Positions 51,544 through 60,715 of a stretch of 64,000 bases of DNA are shown piece by piece. Source of the DNA: Neobacillus kokaensis (GTDB lineage: Bacteria; Bacillota; Bacilli; Bacillales; Cytobacillaceae); NCBI RefSeq assembly GCF_014656545.1, contig NZ_BNDS01000014.1:1-64000 (forward strand). The letters are read 5' to 3'. Each line of letters opens with the position of its first letter. Positions within the stretch are counted from its first letter, which is position 1. The notes under the pieces were generated by a model. That model worked only from the letters and a program-made list of their open reading frames with translations, did not search any database and had not been told where the DNA came from. The translations under genes and the position numbers were made by a program.

Positions 51544-53802
51544 CTATTTATATGAGTCAGAAAGCGCCTTTACTTCAATATTAGAAAGTGACCTTTTCCA
51601 AATTTTAAGGTCATCAATTGTAATATTTGCTCCCCCATACCCTTTATTACCGTCCGCACCAATAATAATATTAAAAGCAGTATCTAAGCTGTTTTCTCCA
51701 AGTTTGGTTATATCTACAGCAGCTTTTTCGACACCATCAACATACACATTTCCAGTATGATTCGTTCTGTCTACAGAAACTGTAAACAAATGCCATTCGT
51801 TCCCTACTGATGTTGCTCGGATATCTGATCTATTAATACCATCACTTAGATTTAGAGTCATGCTGTTTGTAAGAGCCGGTCCAATATACCATCCTATGTT
51901 CCCGCCGCTGCTCCAGTTTTTATTTGAAATTACAGTTTGATCACCAGCCAGATTGCCTGTATGCCAAAATGATACAGTAAAACTGCCATTGCCAAATTTA
52001 AGGTCACTTCTATCTCCTAAATCAATATTATTACTATTACCCGCAGCAATAAATGCAGCTTTATTTGATATTCCATCAACATAACTGACGCTTCCATTCA
52101 ATGCTGCTAAACCTGTAACACCTTTGGCATCATCTGTTAAGTTCCCATCAAACTTCATATCAACCACTAAATCCTTCCACATTGTTTCATGGTCAATCGG
52201 TGTTAGTACCGGGGCTGTTCCACCTGTTTTAAATGGTTCTTGAATGGTTGACGATTTATTGCCATAGCTATCAACGGCCGTAACTTCAACTTTATAATTG
52301 GTTTGTCCGTCTAGCCCTTCCAAAGGGATATTCATTTTATCTGGGATTGGCGAAAACATATAATCAGAAAATACCTTTAGATTCTTTACAATAAATCCAT
52401 TTTCTCCCTTCATCACTTTAACTTCATAATGATGTACCATTTGATCATCTTTTGCTTGTATAAATGTTAAATTTGGAACTGCATCTAGATTTTCAACGAT
52501 AAGGTTACTATTTCTTTCAAATTGAGGAGCTACTTTATTTCGATTTGCAGCTGTATATTTAAAATTACTTTTTATTTCAGTCACCCCTGCACTATTGAAT
52601 GGCGGTTGAGGTTCAGCTGACCATTTCCCTCCTGCATAAATATCACCAGGGTCTGCGTTTAATGAAACTCTATCTACCTCAACTCTATTCTTATAAACCT
52701 CAATGAACAGGGCTTGTGAAACAGGGAATTCAAATCTTCCAGCAAGTCCTGCTTCAGTTACAGATTGGTATCCATGATCAGACTCAATGTAAGACATAGA
52801 ACCAAGATTAAGTGCAGTGAAATCTTTCTGATAAATAGATCGATCATCATTAATGTTAAGATGAGAATGACCAGAAAGAGTAATGACTTGTGGGAAATCC
52901 TTCAGGTCTGCGTTTAAGTTGGGATTGGAGGCCTGTTGTCCATCCATCACTGTGTTAGAAATAGGTTGATGAACACTTACAAAAATAGGCTTATTTTTGT
53001 TTTGCGGGTCAGCTGCAATTTCCAACAATCTGCCCTTTAACCAATTTCGCTGCGCAGTATCTGAGTTATAGTTATTGCCATTCAAAAAGAAGAAATAATA
53101 ACCGCCAATTTGAGTTTCATAGTATCCATTTTTTTGGCTGGTAAACCATTCCGGCGGGTAATGCTCTTGCATTTTCGCAACACTTGCATCATGGTTCCCA
53201 ATGGCCATTTGTACTTTTGTATCTGTCATATTTTTTCTTTTCAGGTTATCTAACAAGATGTCTTTTACAATTTTGTGATCATTCGGTTTATCAAAACCAT
53301 TGTCATTTATCATGTCACCTACTGACAAAATTGCATCAGGGTGAGGAAAAATCGATGCAATTGTGTCAAAAAAACTTGCATATCTTGCATCTCCTTTTTC
53401 ATGTGACCCAACATGTACATCCGACATAGCAACAAACTGCAGTAATGGTTTTTCTTTCGTCTTTATGATGTAAGAAAAGGTTACCGGTTTGCTAGATACA
53501 CCTTTCTTCATGGCAATTACACTTAGATTCGTCGTTTTTTTAATGATAATCGGTTTATTGTTATTGTACTTCTTACTTTTTTTATTTGGCTGAGTTCCGT
53601 CTAGTGTATAGTAGATAGCAGCATTTTTCGTTTTAGTACTAAGTGAAACGATTATTGCATTTTCATAACGGCCACTTGGCTCTGAAGCTTTAGGGATTCC
53701 TACGAACTCCATATTTTCTTTGGCAAACGAAATGTTTGAGACTGGTAAAAGAAAACATATAACTGTAATTACGATAATCAGGTTTAAGATTTTTTTAGCC
53801 AT
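51544..53802 (-). CDS. Secreted metallophosphoesterase with chitobiase-like and LamG-like domains
   Basis: Exported protein of 752 aa. A signal peptide (about 25 residues, ending VSNISFA) is followed by a small chitobiase C-terminal-like beta domain (about 35-115, AAIYYTLDGTQPNKKSKKY) and a calcineurin-like phosphoesterase domain with metal motifs MSDVHVGSH, SVGDMIND, AIGNHDAS, VSVHQP and LSGHSHLN. A fibronectin-like region and a C-terminal LamG/concanavalin-like domain (about 565-750, VSFWHTGN, ISNKNWSSGG, DDLKIWKRSL) follow. The ATG lies 11 nt after GGAGG. The same LamG-type domain occurs in the divergent neighbour. It probably releases phosphate from extracellular esters; teichoic acid, nucleotides or phospholipids are candidate substrates. 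Confidence 0.85.
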   Translation of the reverse strand: MAKKILNLIIVITVICFLLPVSNISFAKENMEFVGIPKASEPSGRYENAIIVSLSTKTKNAAIYYTLDGTQPNKKSKKYNNNKPIIIKKTTNLSVIAMKKGVSSKPVTFSYIIKTKEKPLLQFVAMSDVHVGSHEKGDARYASFFDTIASIFPHPDAILSVGDMINDNGFDKPNDHKIVKDILLDNLKRKNMTDTKVQMAIGNHDASVAKMQEHYPPEWFTSQKNGYYETQIGGYYFFFLNGNNYNSDTAQRNWLKGRLLEIAADPQNKNKPIFVSVHQPISNTVMDGQQASNPNLNADLKDFPQVITLSGHSHLNINDDRSIYQKDFTALNLGSMSYIESDHGYQSVTEAGLAGRFEFPVSQALFIEVYKNRVEVDRVSLNADPGDIYAGGKWSAEPQPPFNSAGVTEIKSNFKYTAANRNKVAPQFERNSNLIVENLDAVPNLTFIQAKDDQMVHHYEVKVMKGENGFIVKNLKVFSDYMFSPIPDKMNIPLEGLDGQTNYKVEVTAVDSYGNKSSTIQEPFKTGGTAPVLTPIDHETMWKDLVVDMKFDGNLTDDAKGVTGLAALNGSVSYVDGISNKAAFIAAGNSNNIDLGDRSDLKFGNGSFTVSFWHTGNLAGDQTVISNKNWSSGGNIGWYIGPALTNSMTLNLSDGINRSDIRATSVGNEWHLFTVSVDRTNHTGNVYVDGVEKAAVDITKLGENSLDTAFNIIIGADGNKGYGGANITIDDLKIWKRSLSNIEVKALSDSYK

Positions 53803-54190
53803 CTTTAATAAAACCTCCAAAAAATATTTTTTACTAGAATAAAATTTTAATCTGCAATATTTCTAGGTTTGGAAACAATTCCTTACTTGTAACTCGACTG
53901 GAAAAATTAATAAGTAAAATAATTGAAATAGTACAATCTAGTCCCTCCTTTCCAATCCATACAAAAACACACAAAATTTTGTTGTTTTAGTTACTTTTAT
54001 GTGTTTTTCATTGCCATTTTAATGATTTTATATTAACTACATCTCTATTTTTTATTAATTCTTTGTAAAGAATAAAATTTTTTTAACAAAAAACTATTAA
54101 TAGTTAGCAACCTCAAGAACAACAAAAACAAATAAATTTTAAAGATTAAAACGACTGTTTGTATTGTTTTGTTTGTTTTTCTGTGTACTA

Positions 54191-54255
54191 TTTACAAATT
54201 ATTAAAATATACTTTACATAAATCTACTAATTTATTTACATTTGCTTCTTACAAT
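54191..54255 (+). promoter_or_regulatory. PhoP-type box and promoter of the secreted phosphatase gene
   Basis: TTTACA at 54191, TTAAAA at 54202, TTTACA at 54213 and TTTACA at 54235 lie on one face with exact 11 bp steps (the 54224 position is degenerate). PhoP boxes are direct TT(A/T)A(A/C)A repeats every 11 bp. A -10 TACAAT follows at 54250-54255 without a -35, placing the repeats at about -22 to -71, as in PhoP-activated Bacillus promoters. This supports induction by phosphate starvation. Confidence 0.78.
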
Positions 54256-54292
54256 TGAGATGTCAGATTATTAAAATTTGGAGGGAAAATGA

Positions 54293-56341
54293 ATGAAATT
54301 TAATAAGTTTAAAAAAGCGGCAGTGGGAACAACATTAACCATGGCGATGTCATTTGCTGCAGTCGGTAGTGATTTCCCATATAATATCTTATCCGACAAA
54401 ATGTCGTCCGTTGTATTTGCTAATGAAGAGACCGTTCTAGATTTGCAATTCGACAATAATACGAACGATAGCTCTTCTAGCTCTGTTTCCGCTGTTGTCT
54501 ACGGCAACCCCGTCTATACCAAAGGACGGATCGGACAAGCCATTAACTTTACATCCACAGGGCAATATGTTGATTTAGGCAATCGAAGTGAGCTCCGTTT
54601 CGGTGAAAGCACTGATTTTTCAATATCCTTCTGGATTAAATCAGATGGGGTCAATGGGGATCCTTCCATTATTTCAAATAAAAACTGGAATTCTGGAAGT
54701 AACACTGGTTGGATATTGGCCTTGAACAGTGGAGGTAATCTTCTATGGAACTACAAAACATCTAACAGCGGGCGATTGGATTTCAGCATACCGGATGTAG
54801 CCGACAGTAAATGGCATCATATCGTCGTCTCACATGATCGAGATGGAAGCGCCCGCTTTTACAAAGATGGAAACCTAGTCAAAGAAATCAATATTGCTAA
54901 TTTAAAAGGAACGCTCGACTCCCCATATACAACCAAAATTGGGCAGGATGGTACAGGAATATACGGATCTACTTTGACTGCAAAGTTAGATGAACTTAAG
55001 ATTTATCAAAAAGCCTTGACTGAAACAGAAGTTCGTTCCATGTACGATAGCGCACCGCCGCTTCCACCCACTCCTGTAGAATCCGTTTTGTTGGATCAAA
55101 CTGAACTTAATCTAAAAACGGGTGCACCTATGCCGCTAACAGCTTCTGTCACTCCAATAGATGCGACGGTAAAGGAGGTTGAATGGAGCTCCAGTGATGA
55201 AACAGTAGCGAAAATCGAAATGATTAACGGACGCCCCACTATTATTGCCGGGAATCCTGGCGTTGCGACGATTATGGTTAATACCGTCGATGGCGGAAAA
55301 ACAGCGACAGCCAATGTACATGTCACAAACTCTATCGATGTGTCAGGAGATGGGCTATTATCGAAGGATGATTTATTACTCATACTGAAAAACCAAAATA
55401 GTCATGAAGGTGACAAACGTTGGAAACAAGCTCAAAAAGCTGATATTACCGGTGATAAAGTAGTGGATCGCAGCGATGTACAAATGATGGAAGAAAAACT
55501 AGCTCCTTACAAGAAAGATTTCCTATACAAACGAGTAGTATTCATCGGAATTGATGGAGCTGGAAATGGGGTAAAAGACCCTCAGGCAAATGCAATAAAT
55601 ATACAGAAGCTAATGAGTGAAGGTGCCAGAACATATGAAGCAAAAGCCATGATGCCTACGATTAGCGGGCAAAATTGGGGCTCCATGCTCCATGGGGTTG
55701 TACCTTCAAAGCATGGTCTAAACAACGGAAATATAGATAATCCTTACCCAGAAAAAAATCCTTATCCATCGTATATGAAATTGCTGAAACAAGAACGTCC
55801 TATGCTTAAGCAAGCTTCCTTTACTACATGGTCACCGATCAATAAAGGAATTATTGAAGATTCTGCAGGTGCTTATAAAGTAAATGGTGGTAACGATACT
55901 AATACAACACAAAAAACAGTAGATTATATCAAAGCTGAAGGTAAAGACAGTCGAAATATTTTTGTTCATTTGGATGAAGTTGATGGTGCTGGTCACAATT
56001 ATGGCTATGGCAGTGCAAAATGGTATGAGGCCTTACATAAAGCTGATCAACATGTTGGCCAAATTGTCCAGGCTATTGAAGAAGAAGGACTTATGGAGGA
56101 TACACTCATTATTGTCACAACGGATCATGGTGGAAAAGGTACAGGTCATGGCGGATCTTCTCAAGAAGAACAGACCATTTTCTGGACTGCTAAAGGGAAG
56201 TCGATTACCGCTGGCACAGTGTTGTTAAATGTAGAAAATATAGATACTGCAGCAGTCATTGCCCATGCGCTGCGTCTGGATATTCCGGAAAATTGGGATA
56301 CTGAAATTCCAAATGGACTATTTCATAAAGCAGACAAATAA
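54293..56341 (+). CDS. Secreted alkaline-phosphatase-superfamily protein with LamG, Ig-like and dockerin-like domains
   Basis: Exported protein of 682 aa. After a signal peptide (about 42 residues, ending SSVVFA) come a LamG-like domain (about 45-255, VSFW-type ISFWIKSDG, ISNKNWNSGS, DELKIYQKAL), a bacterial Ig-like BIG2 domain (about 265-350, SVTPIDATVKEVEWSSSDE), and two dockerin-type calcium repeats (DVSGDGLLSKDDLL and DITGDKVVDRSDV, about 355-405). The catalytic domain is of nucleotide pyrophosphatase/phosphodiesterase type (about 415-680) with GIDGAGNG, the nucleophile region MPTISGQNWGSM, DEVDGAGHNYG and TTDHGGKGTGHGG. Strong ribosome site GGAGGG. The phased PhoP-type repeats upstream suggest phosphate-starvation control. 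Confidence 0.87.
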   Translation: MKFNKFKKAAVGTTLTMAMSFAAVGSDFPYNILSDKMSSVVFANEETVLDLQFDNNTNDSSSSSVSAVVYGNPVYTKGRIGQAINFTSTGQYVDLGNRSELRFGESTDFSISFWIKSDGVNGDPSIISNKNWNSGSNTGWILALNSGGNLLWNYKTSNSGRLDFSIPDVADSKWHHIVVSHDRDGSARFYKDGNLVKEINIANLKGTLDSPYTTKIGQDGTGIYGSTLTAKLDELKIYQKALTETEVRSMYDSAPPLPPTPVESVLLDQTELNLKTGAPMPLTASVTPIDATVKEVEWSSSDETVAKIEMINGRPTIIAGNPGVATIMVNTVDGGKTATANVHVTNSIDVSGDGLLSKDDLLLILKNQNSHEGDKRWKQAQKADITGDKVVDRSDVQMMEEKLAPYKKDFLYKRVVFIGIDGAGNGVKDPQANAINIQKLMSEGARTYEAKAMMPTISGQNWGSMLHGVVPSKHGLNNGNIDNPYPEKNPYPSYMKLLKQERPMLKQASFTTWSPINKGIIEDSAGAYKVNGGNDTNTTQKTVDYIKAEGKDSRNIFVHLDEVDGAGHNYGYGSAKWYEALHKADQHVGQIVQAIEEEGLMEDTLIIVTTDHGGKGTGHGGSSQEEQTIFWTAKGKSITAGTVLLNVENIDTAAVIAHALRLDIPENWDTEIPNGLFHKADK

Positions 56342-56722
56342 AGTTGTTTGCCCTAAACAAACTGCTGCCTTTTAAATAAACAGTATATTACCGAATTTAA
56401 CGAATGGCTTTAGTCCGATTTTCTATTGGGCTAAGGCCATTAAATTTAGCTATAAAGGAACAATTTGCACTATTACTCTTTGAATCATAAAAGCTAGTAT
56501 AATTACATTGTTTAATAGTAAAGATGGAGTTTTCCTTTACCATCATATCCCTGTCCAAATAGGATATCACCTATCCAAACTAATAAAAAATGGCTTCCTG
56601 CAATTTTCTTTATCTGTATAAAGGAAAGCGATTTCGTATAATAATAAAAATGTTTACTTTAATCCTAAGAATTTATCAAGAAATTTTTAAAAACATATTA
56701 ATTAAATCAAGGGGAAAGTTAT
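56342..56722 (+). other. Intergenic region before uvsE, with a hairpin
   Basis: No gene is supported. TGGCTTTAGTCC/GGGCTAAGGCCA (56405-56439) forms a hairpin that may end the phosphatase transcript although its T tract is weak. TATAAT words at about 56503 and 56640 are candidate -10 boxes for uvsE without good -35 partners. No SOS (CGAAC-N4-GTTCG) box was found. Confidence 0.5.
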
Positions 56723-57676
56723 ATGAAGATTCGTTTTGGCTATGTCGCGAATGCATTAGGGTTATGGGATGCAAGTCCATCAAAGGCGCTTACTTTTGCA
56801 CGGTATTCAGCCCTTCCTAAAAATGAGCGAATGGAAAAGCTTAAAGCTGTTACCGCGCAAAATTTAGAAAACACCAAAAGGATTCTGCATTATAACATCG
56901 CACATGAAATAAAATTATATCGTTTTTCCAGCTCGCTTGTCCCCTTAGCCACCCATCCGGAAGTGATGTGGGATTTCATTACTCCATTCAAAAAGGAATG
57001 GAAAGAGCTAGGACAAATAATACAACAATCTAAGCTTCGAGCAAGCTTTCATCCAAATCAATTTACACTTTTCACGAGTCCACGAGAAGAAGTAACATTG
57101 AATGCAGTAAAGGATATGGACTATCATTATAAGATGCTCAAAGCGATGAATGCGCTTGAAACAGGAATCATTAATATTCATATTGGCGGCGCTTATGGAG
57201 ATAAAAAGAATTCATTAAGACGATTCCATCAAAATTTAGTAAAACTGCCAAATGAAATTAAACAGCATATGACGCTTGAAAATGATGATAAGACATATGA
57301 TGTGGAGGAAACACTTATTACCTGTGAACAAGAAAATATCCCCATGATCCTCGATTATCATCACTATATGGCAAATAAAGGAGAGGTTGACCTTCCCCTT
57401 TATTTGCCACGCATTTTTAATACATGGAATCGCTCTAAAACAGGACCAAAAGTACACCTTTCTTCACCAAAGTCAGAACAAGCCTACCGTTCCCATGCTG
57501 ATTTTGTCTCATTAGAATTTGTACTTCCTTTTTTTAAAATAGCAAAAGAACTAAATCTGGATTTTGACATCATGATAGAAGCCAAACAAAAGAATCTTGC
57601 CATGCAAAGACTCGTAGAAGAGGTAGCGGCTATTCGGGGAGTTAAGCGAATATCGAGTGCAGCGGTGGAATGGTAA
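56723..57676 (+). CDS. uvsE: UV damage endonuclease UvsE
   Basis: DNA repair endonuclease (317 aa) that nicks 5' of UV photoproducts in the alternative excision repair pathway. TIM-barrel UVDE features: N-terminal [25 protein letters not shown] in part, [52 protein letters not shown] and MIEAKQKN, which supply the three-metal ligands. The sequence resembles Bacillus subtilis YwjD/UvsE closely in these blocks and in length (320). The ribosome site is AAGGGGAAAG. A second, diverged UvsE gene follows 29 bp downstream, so the two are co-transcribed. Confidence 0.93.
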   Translation: MKIRFGYVANALGLWDASPSKALTFARYSALPKNERMEKLKAVTAQNLENTKRILHYNIAHEIKLYRFSSSLVPLATHPEVMWDFITPFKKEWKELGQIIQQSKLRASFHPNQFTLFTSPREEVTLNAVKDMDYHYKMLKAMNALETGIINIHIGGAYGDKKNSLRRFHQNLVKLPNEIKQHMTLENDDKTYDVEETLITCEQENIPMILDYHHYMANKGEVDLPLYLPRIFNTWNRSKTGPKVHLSSPKSEQAYRSHADFVSLEFVLPFFKIAKELNLDFDIMIEAKQKNLAMQRLVEEVAAIRGVKRISSAAVEW

Positions 57677-57705
57677 AAATTAAACCCTTTCAGAGGTGAA
57701 AAAAC

Positions 57706-58671
57706 ATGACAATCGTGCGGCTTGGTTATGTTGCCATGAGTATGGAACTAAAAAACGCATCGCCATCGAAAACAATGACGTTTGCTCAATTTCAGAAAAT
57801 CGATGACCGGGAAGCAGCCATTCGCAAATTAGAGCGGATTGCACTAACGAATTTGGAACATACATTAAGACTGCTTAGGCATAATGCGGCTTCTGATATT
57901 CATTTTTACCGCTTAACCTCCCGCCTAATTCCATTAGCGAATCATGAGGAGCTTCTTGATTGGAACTATCTAAAGCCGTTAAAAGGGCTTCTTCGTGAGA
58001 TTGGGGATTTTGCCAAAACTCATAATATCAGAGTTGATTTTCATCCAGACCACTTTGTTCTCATTAATTCTATGCAAGAGCATATATTAAAAAATTCAAT
58101 ACAAACATTAAAACTGCATTATTTACTATTAAAAGCGATGGGAATTAACCCGGTTCATCGCTGTGTCATGCATGTTGGAGGCAATTATAAAGAAACGGAA
58201 AAATCGCTTGAACGGTTTGTTGACAATTGGATGGACGTCCCAAGACCGATTCAAAAAATGATCATGCTGGAAAATGATGATACATCTTTTACCTTAGAAG
58301 ATACCCTTTACTTATGCGAAAAACTGGAAATACCCCTTGTATTCGATTATCATCATCACCTTGCCCATCATCAAAATCCAAATTGGGAGGACAGCTGGGA
58401 TCGAGTGATTCAAACATGGCGGCATTCCCCGCTTCCTATCAAAATGCATATATCTAGTCCGAAGAGTGATAAGGAGTTTCGCCATCATGCGGATTATGTA
58501 AATAGTGAAATGTTTTTCGATTTTCTCCGAGTCATTAAGGGCAGTGTTGAGCTAATTGATTGTATGATTGAGGCTAAGCGAAAAGATGAGGCGCTTTTTC
58601 ATTTAATGGATGAAATTAAAAAAAGGCAGGATGTTGAAATTATTGACGGTTCTTCTTTCCACTTAAAATAA
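57706..58671 (+). CDS. UvsE paralogue (UV damage endonuclease family)
   Basis: Second UVDE protein (321 aa). It keeps the ligand blocks DFHPDHFVLIN, MHVGGNYKETEK, LENDDTSFTLEDTL, DYHHHLAHHQ, KMHISSPKSDKEFRHHADYV and MIEAKRKDEAL but differs from the first copy over most of its length (VRLGYVAMSMELKNASPSKTMTFAQF), so this is an old duplication rather than a recent one. The catalytic residues appear intact. The GAGGTG ribosome site precedes the ATG. Similar diverged copies occur in the Bacillus cereus group, as far as I recall. It may prefer other lesions or work during sporulation; this is not known. Confidence 0.9.
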   Translation: MTIVRLGYVAMSMELKNASPSKTMTFAQFQKIDDREAAIRKLERIALTNLEHTLRLLRHNAASDIHFYRLTSRLIPLANHEELLDWNYLKPLKGLLREIGDFAKTHNIRVDFHPDHFVLINSMQEHILKNSIQTLKLHYLLLKAMGINPVHRCVMHVGGNYKETEKSLERFVDNWMDVPRPIQKMIMLENDDTSFTLEDTLYLCEKLEIPLVFDYHHHLAHHQNPNWEDSWDRVIQTWRHSPLPIKMHISSPKSDKEFRHHADYVNSEMFFDFLRVIKGSVELIDCMIEAKRKDEALFHLMDEIKKRQDVEIIDGSSFHLK

Positions 58672-58724
58672 TGGTTCTATATACCGATGCTAAATTTTTC
58701 ACCAACTCGGACAATAGAACCATT
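58670..58724 (+). terminator. Terminator of the uvsE pair
   Basis: AATGGTTCTAT (58670-58680) pairs with ATAGAACCATT (58714-58724), with CCGA/TCGG able to extend the stem inside the loop, followed by GTTT. It begins at the stop codon of the second uvsE. Confidence 0.72.
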
Positions 58725-58811
58725 GTTTAAGCTTTGCATCACTGAAGGCTTTCCATGTAGACGGATTCAATTGAAAATATATTTATTTTTCAATAACACA
58801 GCATTATAATT

Positions 58812-59384
58812 TTAGTCTCTAGACCCAAATCCGATTCCATGCAAGATATAGGGAACAACTGATTTGATAAAATCCTCCGGCGGCTGTACCTTCTCACTAT
58901 TTCTTCTCCACTCTGTTGAAGCACCGTAAATTCCCCAGCTCAACATAACAGTAGCAGTCTTTAAGGCTTCATCCTTTTCCGTTGTATGTTGTTTTACCAA
59001 CATTTTATAAAGTGTAATTTCAAGCTGTTCCCTTATAATTCGTGCAATAGTATCCTCGTATCCTCGATGGCAGCGATTGGATAAGGATGTTTGGAAGTTC
59101 GTTATAGCTATGAACATACTAACAATCGATTCTTCATTCAGTTCGTTCTTCTCAAAGACCTCGTAATCTAAATTAATCAACAATACTTCTGATAAGACCT
59201 TTTCCAATAAGTCATATATATCTTCAAAATGGTAATAGAATGTTGCCCGATTAATCATGGCCTCTGTTGTTATATCCTTAACGGTAATATCTTTGAATTC
59301 CTTTTTACCCGAAAGTTCAATGAAAGAATCCATGATTAATTTGCGGGTCCGCACAATCCGGGGGTCCGTTTTTGATTGCGTCAC
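58812..59384 (-). CDS. TetR/AcrR family transcriptional regulator
   Basis: Repressor-type protein of 190 aa. The N-terminal helix-turn-helix reads LIMDSFIELSGKKEFKDITVKDITTEAMINRATFYYHF in part; the C-terminal domain matches the TetR_C group of YxaF/DhaS-like proteins (SNRCHRGYEDTIARIIREQLE). It starts with GTG after GGGAGGG. It is divergent from the DsbA/SpxH-like gene across 180 bp, so that gene and itself are probable targets. Ligand unknown. Confidence 0.87.
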   Translation of the reverse strand: MTQSKTDPRIVRTRKLIMDSFIELSGKKEFKDITVKDITTEAMINRATFYYHFEDIYDLLEKVLSEVLLINLDYEVFEKNELNEESIVSMFIAITNFQTSLSNRCHRGYEDTIARIIREQLEITLYKMLVKQHTTEKDEALKTATVMLSWGIYGASTEWRRNSEKVQPPEDFIKSVVPYILHGIGFGSRD

Positions 59385-59566
59385 TCATTATCCCTCCCAC
59401 TTTTTCAACAATTTTTACAATGTGTTGGATAAACGACAAATCCACCGAACTATTGGTGTTGATGGTTTAAATTATGTACTAAGATACAATTGTAAAGCAA
59501 ATAAGTGGACCTATTTAAAACATAGATAAAGTAAAACAAAGTTATAGTTTAGGGAGGAAAATGAAC

Positions 59567-60499
59567 ATGACGAACAAAAATAATATGATTTGCGATTTGG
59601 AAACAGGTGTATGTGGGGTATCTGGCGAAGAAGAGATGGAAATGATTGATTTGAATCAGCCTAAAAAGTCCATTGAAGTTTATTATGTAACGGACCCCAT
59701 TTGCTCTCACTGCTGGGCACTTGAACCAGTTCTTCGCCGTTTTACCGAGCAGTATGGCGATTATTTCAATTTCCACACTGTTATGGGAGGGTTGCTGGAA
59801 AAATGGGGAGACGGACCAGTTGATCCGGCAAACGGTATTTCAGGACCTGCTGATGTTGCCGGCCACTGGAGGGAAGTTGGAGAATACTCACGGATGCCTA
59901 TCGATGGGGCACTCATGATTGACAATCCAGTTCAATCATCCTACCCGCCTTCACGTGTATTTAAAGTCATACAAAAAAATCATAATGACGAAAAAGCGTA
60001 TGAATACTTACGCCGTGCAAGGGAGGCTCTTTTTGCATTTAATCAAAATATTGCCGAACCGTCCGTCATGATAGAAATTGTAAATAAACTTGGACTTGAT
60101 GGAAAAGCCATTGTAAAGGAAGCAGAGCAGCCACTCGGGCAGCAATTATTGAATGAAGACTTCGCTCTTGCAAGAAGCCTGGGTGTCAGAGGATTTCCAA
60201 CGATCGTCGTAATCAATGAAGAAAACAAAGGCATAAAAATTGTTGGCAGCCGTCCATTTGAATACTATGTTGAAGGATTAAAACAAGTTCTAAATAGAGA
60301 AGAACTGCAGCCAAAACAGCAGCCATCCCTTTCAACCCTGCTCAAAAAAGAAAAACTGCTTTTTTCGAAAGAAATTGAAGTGATGTACAATGTGAATAAA
60401 TCAGATATCCACTCTTTTATTGAACAAGAGCTAACACCGAATAGTTATGAAGTGAAGGAACTTCTAGGGGAAGCATATTTTAAAACCACACAAGAATAA
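59567..60499 (+). CDS. DsbA-family protein resembling ClpXP adaptor SpxH (YjbH)
   Basis: Thioredoxin-fold protein of about 310 aa without signal peptide. It has an N-terminal cysteine pair (ICDLETGVCG), a CxxC-type active site CSHC in DPICSHCWALEPVLRRF, the cis-proline region VRGFPTIVVI, and a helical C-terminal tail (SKEIEVMYNVNKSDIHSF) that parallels SpxH/YjbH, the adaptor delivering Spx to ClpXP under redox control. The start could be either of two ATGs 6 bp apart; the second has better spacing from GGAGG. The divergent TetR gene suggests local regulation. It is probably a paralogue of SpxH; a FrnE-type oxidoreductase role is the alternative. Confidence 0.8.
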   Translation: MTNKNNMICDLETGVCGVSGEEEMEMIDLNQPKKSIEVYYVTDPICSHCWALEPVLRRFTEQYGDYFNFHTVMGGLLEKWGDGPVDPANGISGPADVAGHWREVGEYSRMPIDGALMIDNPVQSSYPPSRVFKVIQKNHNDEKAYEYLRRAREALFAFNQNIAEPSVMIEIVNKLGLDGKAIVKEAEQPLGQQLLNEDFALARSLGVRGFPTIVVINEENKGIKIVGSRPFEYYVEGLKQVLNREELQPKQQPSLSTLLKKEKLLFSKEIEVMYNVNKSDIHSFIEQELTPNSYEVKELLGEAYFKTTQE

Positions 60500-60516
60500 T
60501 CACGGCATATTTAGAA

Positions 60517-60549
60517 AAAAACGTGGGCAGCGCTGCTCACGTTCTTTTT
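60517..60549 (+). terminator. Terminator of the SpxH-like gene
   Basis: AACGTGGGCAGC/GCTGCTCACGTT palindrome (60519-60542) followed by a T run, starting about 20 bp after the stop codon. Confidence 0.9.
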
Positions 60550-60632
60550 TTACCGATTTGGGTAAGAGAAATCTTTTCTTTTTACCGGGAGCTCGTTTTT
60601 TTCGCCGCCTTGGGCAATAGAGACCATTTTTT
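60545..60632. repeat. Degenerate repeats related to the 53-bp array
   Basis: TTTTTTTACCGATTTGGGTAAGAG, of which TTACC/GGGTAA form a small stem, is followed by CTTTTTACCGGGAGC and CGCCGCCTTGGGCAATAG. The TTTTTACCG and GGGCAA words match those of the seven-copy array at 15.5-15.9 kb, so this seems to be a decayed or founder copy of that family. Confidence 0.5.
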
Positions 60633-60670
60633 ATGATTAATTTTGTTAATTTATAGCCCAGAAGGTGAAA

Positions 60671-60715
60671 AAAGAGGCTCTCCAAAAGTTTATTCAACAC
60701 TAAGAAAACCTCTTA
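60671..60715 (-). terminator. Terminator of the small membrane protein gene
   Basis: TAAGAGGTTTTC and the AGAGCCTCTT arm form a stem on the minus strand followed by TTTTTTC, next to the stop codon. A very similar 45-bp hairpin lies at 62971-63017. Confidence 0.8.
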
